Assembly: GCF_023065955.2 (NCBI RefSeq)
Contig: NW_026622985.1
Location: forward strand, 3,432,001-3,496,000
Direction of reading: 5' to 3'
Origin: Ursus arctos
Taxonomy: Eukaryota > Chordata > Mammalia > Carnivora > Ursidae
DNA length: 64,000 bases
Shown here: one piece after another, positions 35,010-47,589 of the stretch
How positions within the stretch are numbered: the stretch's first letter is position 1
Layout: the number at the start of each line of letters is the position of its first letter
Translations under genes and position numbers: made by a program
The notes under the pieces: model-generated
Databases searched by the model: none
What the model was told of the DNA's origin: nothing
The model's input: only the letters and a program-made list of their open reading frames with translations

Positions 35010-35205
35010 CTTGGTTAAGTTATTCTTTCTGTGCCTAATTTTCTTATAAAATAGGATTCATAGTAGTATCCTGTAGTATACTGCATGGGATTCTTGTGAA
35101 GGATAAATGGGATAATACAGGCAAAGCCCTTGGAAGAGTGCATGAAGCATAATAATGGTTAATGATTCTTAGTCACTGTAAGTGATCAGTTTTTACTGTC
35201 ATCAT
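35010..35205 (+). mobile_element. MIR SINE
   Basis: Matches the MIR consensus order: 'tgcctaattttcttataaaa', 'ggattcttgtgaaggataaa', 'gataatacaggcaaagccct' and 'gcataataatggttaatgat'. This is an ancient tRNA-derived SINE shared by mammals. Confidence 0.85.
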
Positions 35206-38200
35206 CCCCGAATACTTTGTTTTCATTGCTTCCTGTAGGCATCATGATTTCTCAATAAGATATAAAACACCGGACAGCAGCAATGGTGATGGGTTTTATT
35301 TTGAAATTAGCTAGGCTTGGTAGGACGTTGCAAGTTCAGTCCTATCTAGTTTAAGGACTAAAAATATTCTGGACCTTTAACAATCTGCCTTTGACATAAT
35401 TGTGAATATGTCCAAGTACCAAGCTGCAGACCTCCTCCTTATTAACACCAAGTATGCGATCATTATGTCTGAATGGGTCTGAGTCATCATTCTTTTCCCT
35501 ACTGGAGTTCACAGCTCTTTTGAAAAGGACCAGCACCCTTGATTAGTTCTTTTCAGGAAATATGTCTTGTTCTCCAGTTTATACGCTATGTTCTAACGGA
35601 TGCATAAGTATAGTTCCATGATTTTATGTGTATGTTTTTTGCTTTGTTTTGTTTTTCAATGATCCTGTGGTTCTCTTCAGTCAGAACAGAGTAATTTAGA
35701 ATTACACGATGCTCCTGGACTTCTGCTCCCCACTCCTGGAGCTGGCTCTCCCTGCACAGAAGCTGACACACAGGAGGGCACTATGCAAGGAAGACATTTC
35801 CGATGGGCCAGAGTGAGAAAGAGGCTAGAGTTGATGTTCTGGGGCAAAAAGACACTGAGGCAAGAGAAGCTTCCCAAGGAGGCCCAGCATGAAGACACTG
35901 CAGGTGCCCAACCTGGGTTCCTGTCCATAGGGCCCTAATTCTTGTCCACCTGCACACCTCACTCACAGTGCAGATGAGGCCGTGGAGCCAGGCAGAAAAC
36001 TATCCCAAAGATCAGCCATCTCTCTGACTCCTTCTGGGCATTTCATTGGCAAGGTGGTCAGCACATGCTTGCCTTGACATCCCAAACCCTAGCCAAATTT
36101 TTCAGGAAAGGAGCAGAATTCAGTTTATTTCATTGGCAGTTGTCAGGGCCAAGGATGCATGTCTAGGTTTCTCTCTGGCTTGGCCAGCACTGGATCCACA
36201 GTGTGTTGTTTCTGATCAGGCCCTTTCCGAGTTCAGCCGCCAGGATGACAATGCAGATCGTTTGCCTTTATCCATTTAACTGGTAAGATTTGCAGCCTTT
36301 CTTTTTCTTTTTCTTTCTTTTTTTTTTTTTTAAGTAGGAAAGAGAATTGCAGTTTCTATTTGGGAAAATGGTGAGATCAATTTTTCAAAAGTCTTTAAAT
36401 GTAAATGAATTAGTTACTGTATTTTTAAAGAAGTGAAACATCTGGGAAGCAAGTTTTATTGCTTAAACATATGGTGTTTCCCTAATGAGGGAAAACTATA
36501 TTACCAAATGAAACAACAGATAAGGTATAATGTATCTAAGATTAGAAAAAAAAAATTGAAACCCAGGATTGTGAAATCAAGTGAAACTAGAGACTTTTAA
36601 AACTATAAAACAGAGTCATAGACTTTATACACTAAGTACATATTGGCAGAGCACAGGAACATAGAGAATCGTGTCCTAGAAGAGAGCGTTATCTCACTTT
36701 GAAGTATGTCAAAGAAGCTTGTGTGCTGCACTTGACCATCTCCAGTCATCATTCACAGGAAACAGCTATTCTTTTGGCTTAGCCATTGGTATTCACTGGT
36801 GCCAGTGGTTTGGAGCAGAGCAAGCTGACTGAAGAAAACATCACCTTGATTGCATAGTAATTAGATAATAAAAGACTAATGTGCTGTTTCTCAGGGAAGT
36901 CAAGAATAAAATGAATTGAAAATAAAACCGAATGAACCACATCAAAAACAAGCAAATGTAGGCAGGTCTGCTCAGACACACAAGCATTGGGCTGACAGCC
37001 TGAGCTGGAGGGGTCAACCGCAAAGCCAGGGAGACTCCCAGCAGCCAGAGAGCTCACCGCCCAGTCTCTGTTGCTCACAGGGCACAGCCAGCCCCTGTGA
37101 GTGGGAGCTGTGGAATCGGTCATTAATTTTGCCATGCCAAATTCAAGACAGAAGGTCACCGTGTTTCTTTTAAAAGATGACAATCACTTTTCTTTCTACT
37201 AAGCTTTTGACTTAGTAGAACCCAGTGCCACGTACCTCTGAACCAAGTGGTCACAGGCCAGTGGCCCTTTCTGAGAACGGGCCGATGCATCATCGGTCGG
37301 AGTGTCTAGTGGTTGCTCTGTTACATGATCTTCCGGATTTACAGGCCACAATATTAATGTTCATAATCTGATTGTAAATAATGAGACGGTATCCCTTCTC
37401 TCAGAGCTCAGTCCAAAATTCTGCCCAAGTCAACTAAATCAAGACAACGAGATGAATCCTGGTGAAGAACAAAGGAGCAGAAGGAAAGAGTGGTCGAAAG
37501 AACCAAGGAGGGTGACCCTGGGAAAGAAAAATCCCTGACGCCCACCAACAGCCTTAGAAATGTGACATTTGTCTTACAAATGACAGATTGTCCTTCTTTG
37601 GATCCCAAACTCAAGTCACAACCACTGGGTTGATGTCATACCTGAATACTTTAAACCAAATTTAGGAAAGAGTTTTATTGAAAATAGTACTATTCTATGA
37701 AAAAAAGAATGGGTTTTCTCATAAGATTGAAGTAATACTCAGCATCTGCAGTGTGCAAAGATAAGCTAGAAGCCACTATAGAATTTTCCAAGAATTTTGT
37801 GAGTTCTAGAATTATTTCTATTGTTTGATAGAATATTAAGTGTTTCCAGGGATGCTTACTGGTGTGGCAATGATCAGATTGTTGAATGGACATTTGGCCC
37901 CAGGAACCAGACATGCAGATACACAAAGTCCTTGGGAATTTCTGCACCAGAAACAATGGCAAAAGGAACGAAATGTCACTTTAATTATCAACGAGACACT
38001 GGCTTCAAGGTATAAAATGAGAAGATGGGAGGACTACAAGACAAACAACATGCATGGTCCCCATGATAGTTTGGCCTGAAGATGTTCTCCAACAGCAGGC
38101 CCTGGAAGCAAGCCCTGTTTTGTCTTACTTCTCTCAATCCTCCCCAAACCAGGGACTCTTTGCCCCTTTCCCTGCAAGGAATGAAGGCACAGTAAAGAAG

Positions 38201-38825
38201 TGAGTGACGTTTGGAAACTGAAGAGTACATACTATCACCCAGTTGTGAGAAGAAAGAGAAAAGAAAGAATCCCATCCATGGACGGCTTCCACATCATTTT
38301 CCCCCCTATAGATGGATATTTGTTTATATACAGGTTCTGGCTCTGATGTTTTTTTTTTTCTTTTAATAGAATCAAATTGTATTTATTTTCATGCATTTTT
38401 AATATTAAAAACACACACACACTGCTTTAGAGAACTTTCTACTGTTAAATAATAGACTTTATTTTCTTCTAAATATTTTCTTGCCAATCATTTAAAGTAT
38501 TACTTTTCATAGTTAAGTCTTTAATTCCCTTGGAGAGAATTTCTGAGTTTCCTATGAAATGGGGATCCAGAAGTGTAGAAATCGTTTGTCTCAACACCAT
38601 GTATTGAGTGGGATATTGGTCATCAGTGAGATATAATGCCATCTCTGTTACACAGCAAATTTCCATATATATCCATCTATTTGTTGATATTTTTCTATCC
38701 CATTTTATAGAATGGATTATTTATTAGAAATTTCTATTAAGATAGTACCTGGTGTAGATAATATAGTTTTGTTATTCTTTCTTATGAGTGACTTTGGCCT
38801 ATATGAGGGCTTTGTTCTTCTCTAT
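35206..38825. other. Long unassigned stretch without recognisable repeats
   Basis: The largest gap in repeat calls. GC is somewhat higher around 35670-36260 and 36930-37330. Overlapping frames (134 codons minus at 36779-37183; 83 codons minus at 35677-35928; 95 codons minus at 37988-38275) have no motif I recognise and lie on mixed strands, as chance frames do. Pyrimidine tracts occur at 36296-36333 and a short (AC)n at 38410-38421. If any unannotated exon or regulatory element is in this window, this is a sensible place to look. Confidence 0.45.
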
Positions 38826-39060
38826 CGGGACAGCAAACAATACCTGTAAAGAACCAGATAGTAAATATTTAGGCTTTGCAAACCACATAATCTCTATTAC
38901 AACTGCTCAGCTTTGCCAAGCTTTGCAAACGTAGCCACAGGCAATCTGTAAACAGATGGTCATGGCTGTGTTCCAATAAAATTCCTTTCACAAAATAAGG
39001 CGGTAGGGTTGGATTTAACTCAAGAGAACTATGTCAAGAGACATAGTTTGCTGACCCATA
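38826..39060 (+). mobile_element. hAT-type non-autonomous DNA transposon (Charlie/MER-like)
   Basis: Matches a widespread mammalian hAT-derived element: 'ctgtaaagaaccagatagta', 'tatttaggctttgcaaacca', 'ctgtgttccaataaaattcc'. It has terminal inverted repeats: GGGACAGCAAAC at the left (about 38828) against AGTTTGCTGACCC at the right (39046-39058). Strand is nominal. Confidence 0.85.
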
Positions 39061-39984
39061 TTCTATATAAAGGTCTTGTTGCGATTTTGAATGGAATTGA
39101 ATTGAATCCAAAGATCAACTTGTAGGAAACTGTTAACACAGAAACATTCTCTGTTTTTGAACATGATATCACATGCCGTAGTCTTTTTAAGGAGAAGATG
39201 CACTGAAATCATGAATGCACAGAGAACATGGGCCATGTTTATTCCTGGAGAGCCTGTGTGTTTCCTGTGATTCCTTCAGGTAGATAGATAATCTTAATTA
39301 CCAAACAGATATGTCTTATGCATACACACACTTCCCCATTTGGAGTCTACTGCTGGAGTTCACTTTATTGTCCTGACTAGATGGCCTCTGGAGGGCTGCA
39401 TACCTGCGCTGGCATCCAGCATGCGGGCCTGGTAGTTTCCTTTAGTTGCAGCAGTAAGCATAATATCTGCTGTGCGCTCTGGCAGGATTCTTTTAACATA
39501 TTACATTTTCTTTTGAGTTTGATTACATGTATGCTCAAATCCAGAATGGATACTAGAGTTTCATCAGATGGTTTTCAATACCTATGATGTAAAGGATAAC
39601 TTTATTTTCTCTTTTAATCTATTAATGCAGACATTCAACTTGAATGCTTTAAATAATATGTAGTTAATTATAAAACACCTATTAAATATTATTTTAGTTT
39701 TCTGAATCTAGATTCATAAGTATGATTCGTCTATACATTTTTCTGTGCTCTTCTTATTTGATTTTGATATGCGGTTAAAGCAAGTCTCTTTTGAAAGTTT
39801 AAGAATAATTCCTTTTCTGTCATGCCCTGGGGCAGTTTAGCTAATGTGTCAGTATCAGTAATGTACATTATTAATAACTTCTGTTCATTATACACTGTAC
39901 AAAAATATGCCAAAATATGATCAGCTCTCAGAGCAATTTCTCCTTCATGGAAGAAATGGAGGATGGAGTTATGATCTAATAATT
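39061..39984. other. Unassigned sequence
   Basis: No repeat recognised. A minus-strand frame of 86 codons (39731-39991) reads MSELLDHNSILHFFHEGEIA and continues without a recognised domain. Confidence 0.4.
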
Positions 39985-40240
39985 CACTCATTCATTCATT
40001 TATTCATTCAATTTTACTGTGAAGGAATTAGATACTGAATAAGACAAAAAGCAAAGTAGGCAATATGTTGGATGTTTGCTAAATGGTAAGGAGAACAATG
40101 AGGTAGAGAATGAAAATATGAAGGTGACGAGTAGGCATTTTTGATATGGTGAGAATCTCTAAGAGAAGGGTAATGTGTAGACACGTGAAGGAGTTCAGAA
40201 ATGAAGCCCCAAGAAACCAATGAACAAAAAGGCACTGAAA
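39985..40240 (-). mobile_element. L2-type LINE 3' end, antisense
   Basis: Begins with the reverse of the L2 terminal repeat ('attcattcatttattcattc') and continues with antisense L2-like sequence such as 'gaatatgaaggtgacgagt'-type wording and 'cacgtgaaggagttcagaaa'. It is diverged. Confidence 0.55.
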
Positions 40241-40539
40241 TTAGTTAGAGAAAATGTATCTAATTTGAAAGATAAAAAAAAAAAAAATGGCAAGGAACCC
40301 CGACGGAGAAGTCATCTATAATTATCACTGCCATGTCATCCATTCACCTCTGTGGTCACACATTTTTACTTTCTTGCTGTGATCAGGTATGAATTCCTTA
40401 TATTCCTTTCAAAGCCAATTCCTCTCTCTCCTACCCAAGGATAATACACTAGAAAGTCTCTCCTCTCTCTTCTATATCATCAGTTTCCCCTTCAATATTA
40501 GTTAATTTCCATCAGCAAAAATTCTATAATTTCTTTCAT
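40241..40539. other. Unassigned sequence
   Basis: Includes an A run at 40273-40288; otherwise nothing identified. Confidence 0.4.
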
Positions 40540-41735
40540 TTTGGAAGAAAAAAAATTTCAGATTTTTCCACCCATTTCTGACTGCTACTCCATTTCTTTC
40601 CTTATTTTAGGGCAAAGTTTTGTGAACTGCTGCGTATTCTCACCATCTCACTCTCCCCCTCCCATTTATACTGGATTCCGCACACTCAGACTTCTCCTCA
40701 CCACGGCACCAAATCCCTCTCTGTCAGGCTTACCGGTTGTTTGCACACTCACAAATCCAAGGATCATTTTCCAACCCTCATCTTACTGACCTGTCGGCAG
40801 CATTTCACATAGCTGATTATGAGGAAGACCTTCCTCACCGAATCCTGCCTTTGTTGTTTTTACTTTACTGTTAACTTCTTTTGGTCCCATATTGCTTGTT
40901 TTTTGTTTTTGTTTTTTCTATATCCTTGAAATTTAAGATCAAAATGCCCCAAACCCAGTTCTCAGACTTCGGTTCTTGTCTATACTCACTAATTTGGGGA
41001 TCCCCACTACAGTGTTAAAAACAGACATATTTGCTCAGGACTGCTAAATTTTTATCACAGCTTAGAACTCATCTGAGCTTCAAATCATGTGAACAAGACC
41101 ATCCCTGTCATTCCCATTGGGGGATGAGTTCTGGTACTTCCAAAAAGAAATGGACAAACCTTTTCATTCTTGATTACTCTCTTTCATATTCCACTTCCAA
41201 CCCATCAGCAAATCCTCTCAGTTACATTTCCCAAATAAATGCAGAATCAGACTTTCTTCCCATTCCTTCCCTTACCACCAGCATCTAAGTCGAAGCCATT
41301 ACCAGCCTACATGAATGTTGTATCCTCCTCACCGTCTTCCAGTTTGCTGCTTCCCTCCAGCACCTTACTTACAGCAGAGCAGCTGGAATAAAGCTTTAAA
41401 AATGTAAGTCCACTAATGGCATCCCTCTGCTCAAAACTGTTCAACAGCATCAAACTCACAAGTACCTTCCCCATGTCCTTCAGGTCTCTGTGTAAATTAT
41501 ACTTTCTCATAAGGTCTTTCTTGACAACCTTATTTAAAATAAGTTACTTGCCACTAATACTCTCCTTCCAACTTGACGCTTTCTATCTTCCTAGTTATGT
41601 GATTTACCCCCCTCCATTGTCCTTATCACTAACTAGCAGTATATATTCTATTTATTTGCTTGTTTATTGCCTGCCAACCCCAACTGGATGATAAGCTCCA
41701 TGAGCAGAGTGTCATTTAGTTTGTAAAGTAACTAC
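40540..41735 (+). mobile_element. L2-type LINE, sense
   Basis: Several consensus landmarks in order: 'aacccatcagcaaatcctct' (41199), 'cagcagagcagctggaataa', 'aatgtaagtccactaatggc', 'ctctgctcaaaactgttcaa', 'ccttatcactaactagcagt' and 'gataagctccatgagcagag' near the 3' end. The part before about 41090 is weaker. It is old and interrupted by stops. Confidence 0.65.
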
Positions 41736-41849
41736 CACCCAGTCATTACCTCCTCCCTCTTATTCGTAGGTGCTGTTTGCTGACTGCTATGCCCAGAGAT
41801 GGAGTGTGCTTGTCTTTCAAGCTTATAAAATTAAGGACTCATAAAGTAC

Positions 41850-42370
41850 ACACACTTTGGAGTCTGGGTTTTTTCACTCAAAATTATTTTGCAGAATTTA
41901 TTCATGTTGTGGTATATAGCCGTAGTTAGTTATCTTCAATGCTACATGCTATCTCATTGTAAATATACCCCCACTTTATTTATCCCTTCTTCTACTGCTG
42001 GCATTTGGTTGATTCAAAATTTTGGATATGTCATTTAATGCTTTAGATTTTTATTATTCAAGTAATTTGGTGCACGCAAGTTTCATCTTTGTAGATCATA
42101 TGCCCAAAATATATGTAATTCCTAGAATAACCTCACCATGATTGAGAGATATTCCCATTTTATGTATTTTGTTTATGACATTTACCTCTGTGCCTATGAA
42201 AAGTACTGGCCTATAACTCTCCTTTCTTAAAACACAGTTGTCAAGTATAAGTATCAAATGCATGCTGGCTTCATAAAATCAGTTGCGAAGTATTTCCTCT
42301 CTTCCATTACTGCAAAGGTTAATGTAAAATTGATGTAATTTTCTCCTTCAACATTTAGTGGGATTCACCA
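41850..42370 (-). mobile_element. Ancient LINE-1 fragments, antisense
   Basis: Weak antisense L1 wording, such as 'ttattcatgttgtggtatat' in the 3' region and 'atgctggcttcataaaatca' from ORF2. At least one internal deletion is implied because these normally lie far apart. Confidence 0.5.
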
Positions 42371-43390
42371 TTGTCATTAAAATAATATAACATAGATAAA
42401 ATAAAAATAATCTGCTTGATGGATAAATACATCAGTTTTATAGGTATTTTATATTTATGTCAAAAGTTGATTGCTTTTTCTCTTATGATCCAAGGTTGTT
42501 GCTGACCTTGAGGTGGGTGTGTGGGCGCAGCAAGCTTACTGGTAGTGCTCTTGGGAACCACGCCTGTGAAAGAGTGAGATCATGGGTTTGAGGGAGAAGC
42601 TGAGCAGAGATACAGTTGCCACAGGGATCTCAGCTGTCTCTGTGTGGACCTGACAAGACACTGAGAGCTGTCTTACATTCAGAAATTAGGATAAGGGGCC
42701 TAAGTCAAGTACTCTTCAAGTAGGCCTCTCACTGGATGGCACCTGTCTCCAGGGAGGAGCAATACCCTTTGTCAAGGCAGCGCTCAGTAACCTGGGGAGG
42801 TTTCGGGGCGGCCCTTGGCCCTGAGTGGTCAGCAGCTGGTGGATGAGCTCCTCCGGCCTCAAGGGGCATCCGACTTTAACATCAACTACGACAGGCATTT
42901 TAATTCTCCCAAATTAGTGATGAATGATGCAAGAACGGCCTGATGTGATAAAGACACACACAGAACACTGACCTTTGCAATTTATACCGAATGAAAAGAC
43001 AAGACATTGGGCACAAAGAGCAAGAGGGTTTCCTCCTAACTGGGGTGAATATCCACCATTCAAACCCATTTCCATATCAATAGGGAAACTAGAATTAAGC
43101 ATTTTTCAAACTAAATGGAGCTTGATCAGTGCTGCTATTGTGGTTTATGGAAGGGGGAAAAAAAAAGCCAGAGACGTCAGGTCCTAGTATCCTGTGAATT
43201 GCATAAAGTAATCAATATCAAATTCAAAGAGGGAAGGCTGTTCTCTCAAATCCCCTCCCTTCAGTGCTTTTTGGATATTGAGATGAGATAATAATGCAAG
43301 TAAGGAAGAAATGGACATCACTCTAAAACTCTGTACCTGGTTATGAAGAATTACTTATGACAGGCTGAGTCTGCCTTTGGAGAGGATGAA
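42371..43390. other. Unassigned sequence, possibly containing an old LTR (42490-42900)
   Basis: 42490-42900 is GC-richer than its flanks, with CpGs in 'ggtttcggggcggccctt' and 'gagctcctccggcctcaa'. It has the general look of an ERVL-type LTR, but I could not place TG/CA ends or a target duplication. The rest is unassigned. Confidence 0.3.
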
Positions 43391-43405
43391 GGAAGGAAGG
43401 AAGTT

Positions 43406-43610
43406 GTTTTTTTTTTTTTTAAAGATTTTATTTATTTATTTGACAGAGATAGAGACAGCCAGAGAGAGAGGGAACACAAGCAGGGGGAGTGGGAGAGGAA
43501 GAAGCAGGCTCATAGCGGAGGAGCCTGATGTGGGGCTCGATCCCAGAACACTGGGATCACGCCCTGAGCCGAAGGCAGAAGCTTAACCGCTGTGCTACCC
43601 AGGCGCCCCA
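43406..43610 (-). mobile_element. Can-SINE, young-looking, minus orientation
   Basis: Intact structure: poly(T), 'aaagattttatttatttatt', GA-rich tract, 'ggggctcgatcccagaacac' and end 'gctacccaggcgcccc'. It is flanked by the perfect 15-bp repeat GGAAGGAAGGAAGTT (43391-43405 and 43611-43625), itself a short GGAA microsatellite. Confidence 0.97.
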
Positions 43611-43625
43611 GGAAGGAAGGAAGTT

Positions 43626-44490
43626 ACCATAATCAGAGAAGAACATCATGGAGAGGGGAATTATGGAAAGAATTGCATATGTGGATTTTTGTGAAAGGGG
43701 GTGAGCTAAAGATATTTCCTTTTTTTTTTCTTTGGCACCAGAACACCTTTAGTTACCTGAAAATCCAAAATTGTATGCAACTCAGTGGATGGGAAGGCGA
43801 TTCTTTGCCTCTTAGGATCCAGGAAAAACCCAAATATTTGCTTTCCTTGAACACTGCCACCGGGGGCATGGACACATAACTGAAGCTGGCCAAATAAAAG
43901 CTCTAAGACAGAACTTCCCATTCGGGGTGCAAATGCAAAGAAATTCAAATTGTTTGGAATTCCCTATGCCGCCAGGGGTGGTATCATCCAAGGTCCGACT
44001 GCAGTTGTAATGGAGAAGGCAGGTGTGTGGCCATCACAGCTGCCTCCGGTGATGTTCCTTTTACCGGAGCTGGAGCTGGGGGCCCTTCATTCTTGACCAC
44101 TTTCCAAGCCTTGTTCTTCCTCCATCCCACTAATTATTTAGCTCAACCATAATTTCTGTTAATTCCTATTTTTTTCTTTTCTTTTCTTTTTTAAGTTGTC
44201 AAAGTTTAGTGTTTTCAGACTGATATTGTTACTCAAATCCTGAGACTGCTGAAATGAAAATCAGTGTATGGTATTAGACGTTGTCTCTGGAACAATTCTA
44301 AGACTCTTGCCGATCTGGTACCACCAAGTTGGATTGGCATGGAGAAGTCAGGCTATGAGTTCTGATTCCCATGTCAAGGAGGGGTATCATTTCATAATTG
44401 TTAATTCATTAATTTTTGATCCATTACATGAAATATATTGTTAATCTCTTTGTTTTATTGAAAATTCTCACTCTTAAAAATATCTACCTA
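43626..44490. other. Unassigned sequence
   Basis: No named repeat. Frames at 43592-43948 partly overlap the SINE and are unmatched. Confidence 0.45.
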
Positions 44491-44672
44491 GGGGCACCTG
44501 GGTGGCTCAGTCAGTTAAGCATCTGCCTTCAGCTCAGGTCATGATCCCGGAGTTCCAGGATTGAACCCTGCATCAGGCTCCCTGCTCAGCGGGGAGTCTG
44601 CTTCTCCCTCTGCCCCTCACCCCACTTGTGCTCTCTCTCTATATATATCTCAAATAAATAAACAAAATCTTC

Positions 44673-44690
<18 letters not shown>
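44491..44690 (+). mobile_element. Can-SINE, plus orientation
   Basis: Classic head GGGGCACCTGGGTGGCTCAG, body with 'ggtcatgatcccggagttcc', 'gctcagcggggagtctgctt', CT tract and a long A/GAAA tail. No clear target duplication; the tail has grown into an AAAAG-type repeat. Confidence 0.97.
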
Positions 44691-44699
<9 letters not shown>

Positions 44700-44703
<4 letters not shown>

Positions 44704-45830
44704 AGAAACCTTCCCAAGGAATATTCCCAGTTTGTGAGTTTAAAGTTTGGGGTTAATTTTTTTCTAATATAATGATGTATGCATTCATTTCAGACAATTT
44801 TTAAAATTGGCATCATAAGACAAAAGATTCAGAAAGCATCACCACAGGTTATGTCCCAAGATCATCCTATTTTATTACAAAGCCATTGAAGGATTTGTGA
44901 TGAAACATCCAATTACGATTTTAGAAACAGCAGTCTGTGATGAATGATGGGGGCAATACATAAAGCAGGGAGATTGTTTTGAAAAGAACTGCAATAATTC
45001 AAGAAACTAATTATATTGTATATTATATTGGTAATGGAAATAAACAAAAATGAAATAATAAGATAGTCTTTAAAGTAAGACAAATACTGATAGTGGAGTT
45101 TCCATGAGAGATTAAGTCCTAATGTCCTAAGGCACTCGCAGTACGTAATTAGCTTACTTATGTCCTGTGCAACTAGAATGGTATAGTTTTGTACCATCTC
45201 TAAGATAATGGAGAAAACAGTCAACTCGAATAATTTCCTATATCTATAGTTCAGATGAGGACCCTGGTTGAGAAATGCTATGGTTATTTGAAGGCATGAT
45301 ACTGGCCTGAGACTACAGGAACAGAGTAAGTGTGGATAAACACAGATGGCAAATTTTGTTTTGGAGTTGGAGTTGCTGATTCAGGAGGCAATGCTCAGTA
45401 GCCAAACTTCATGGATTTGAAATCAAAAAGAAATGTAAGCTGTAGATACGGATTTGGAAATTATCCTTGAGTGTGATTATTGAAGTCAAGGTCAGGAATA
45501 AGAACACAAAAGGTGAATAGAGAAGAAATAATGGCCTACAGTCCAAAGTTGGGTAGATATAGCAGAGCAGTCTTGTTAAGGCACTAGGAGAGATCTGAGA
45601 CATTCGTACATCAAATGCAAAGAAAGTTTTCCAGGATGATAAATATTTATAATCTGTATCACATGGGAATGAGTGGGAGGAGCTTGTCAGAAAAAGACTG
45701 ACTCTACGTCTACAAATATTACAAGAGGCAACAATTTCAATAGACTAAATGTACATAAAGTTGCTTAATGCACACAGCTAAAATTAAAGAAGTCCAAGCA
45801 ACCGGAAGCTGGAGTTCTTCTAAATATGTT
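44700..45830. other. Unassigned AT-rich sequence
   Basis: The minus-strand frame 44913-45224 (103 codons), rich in Ile/Leu/Ser, reflects A/T-rich composition; no motif. No named repeat. Confidence 0.5.
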
Positions 45831-45840
45831 CAAGATACTT

Positions 45841-46045
45841 GGGGCTCCTGGGTGCTCAGTCGGTTGAGTTTCCGACTCTTGATTTCAGCTCAGGTCATGA
45901 TCTTCGGATTGTGGGATTGAGTCCCATCTCCCACTCCATGTTCATCAGGGAGTCTGCTTGAGATTCTTTCCCTCTGCCGTACCCCACCCCCTGCTCACAC
46001 TCTCTCTATAAAATAAATACGTAAAACTTAAAAAAAAAAAAGGTT
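45841..46045 (+). mobile_element. Can-SINE, plus orientation
   Basis: Head 'ggggctcctgggtgctcag', body 'caggtcatgatcttcggatt', A-rich tail. It is flanked by AAGATACTT (45832-45840 and 46046-46054). Confidence 0.97.
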
Positions 46046-46264
46046 AAGATACTTGAATTGCAAAGACAGAGGTCCAAATAGAACCCATTTAAATAAAAAT
46101 GAATGTACTGAACCCCCATCTTAAAATTTGAAAAAGCCAAAGCAAGCCTCAGGAAGCTTCATTATTTCCAGAATTCCAAATAATGCCACATTATCTCTCA
46201 ATGCAGAGTAACCCACAGGGAAGGGGAATGCTTCATACAGCAATGTTTCTCCAAAAGTGGTTGA

Positions 46265-46469
46265 GGGGCTCCGTACTGGGGCAGTTGGGTGCTTCAGTCA
46301 GTTAAGCGTCTGCCTCCAGCTCAGGTCATCATCTCGGGGTCCTGGGATTGAGCCCCGCATCAGGCTCCCTGCTCAGTGGCCAGTTGGCTTCTCCCTCTCC
46401 CTTTGTGATGTCTCTCACTCTCACTCTCTCTCAAATAAATAAACACAAATCTTAAAAAAAAAAAAAAAA
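46265..46469 (+). mobile_element. Can-SINE with rearranged head
   Basis: Typical body and tail, but the head reads ggggctccgtactggggcag before the usual tRNA-like sequence resumes at 'ttgggtgcttcagtcagtta', suggesting a small head duplication or insertion. The target duplication is about AGTGGTTGA (46256-46264 and 46472-46480). Confidence 0.95.
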
Positions 46470-46480
46470 AGAGTGGTTGA

Positions 46481-47589
46481 ACATTTCTTCTGAGCTCTGA
46501 TTTAAGCAGTCCCTGAGAGCTTGGGCTGGTGTGCACAGGGTCACGTGAACATGACCCGAAGTCATGAGTCATGTTCTGAGAGGCAGGGATCAACATTTTC
46601 TGCCTCTATTAGAAACAAATAATTGCAATAAAAAAAAAAGAACAATTCCCTAGAAGAAGGAGAAGCAGTTCCAAGGATGAGCAAATAGAGCCGGACGCAC
46701 GACCCCGTGCTGTCCACTAGGGAGTGCTGTGGGAAGCAGTGAGCCACCATTCAGAGGGCTCCCACACACATGGTCAGCGCCGCATCTCTAGACGCACCAA
46801 GCAGCAAGTATTTAGAATGTTCACCGGTTAATTTTCATAAAGAAAGGTAAAATAGAAAGGAAGAAAGAAAGGAAGCAAAGGAAAAGAACATTTCGTGACT
46901 AGTGAGGGTTTGCCAGTTACGTTGCTTTGACACACGTACACACATGTTGCTTTCACACGTACCATCTCTTCCCAGCCACGTTGTTACTTTATCAACACTC
47001 TTACCCACCTGTTTGTGTGTATCCAGACTTCAGAACACACTGATACCTCATCTCATTCCTAGGATTTTTCTTTGGCTTTCTCCTAGGTGTATTTGACTCT
47101 TAACACTTTCGGGTCTCCTGGGTTTTTTTATTTTATTTATTTATTTTTTTTTTTTTTTTATTATTTTTTTAATCTCCTGATTTCCTCTCAGTAGCTTTGG
47201 CCCTTTCTGTCTCTGGGCTCCAAGCCAAGCCAGACATGAAACTTGATCCCTTTCTGAATCTTGCACACTCAGGTTCACACATGTGCACATTTATCAAAGG
47301 ATACTCACTAACTTAAAGCATTTAGTCAAAAAGTTAAAGTAATAATTATATATACATAAAATATCACTCCTCATAATAATGGTGCCTTAACTATAATAAC
47401 AAACTTGAAATCTACACCTTGCTCTTCCTCCTCTCCTTGAGTTTCTGGAGTTTTGGTTTTTTTTTAATTCCTCAGTCCTCCCAGCTATGTATTCCTATTG
47501 CAGAATAAATATATATATTTCCCCTTGTTTTCCTCTAAAGCTGGATTCCTTATTTTCCATGAAGGTATATTCGAAGGTTTATTAAGACA
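46481..47589. other. Unassigned sequence with purine-rich and T-rich tracts
   Basis: Contains a GAAA/GGAA tract at 46840-46890 and a long T/ATTT tract at 47116-47172. Nothing coding was recognised. Confidence 0.5.

Noticed and set aside
36779..37183. 134-codon minus-strand open frame
   Set aside because: No motif, a competing frame overlaps on the opposite strand, and no start or splice context; treated as chance.
42490..42900. Possible LTR or gene-like GC-richer segment
   Set aside because: Could not find TG/CA termini, target duplication, polyA signal or a convincing frame, so it is left unassigned.
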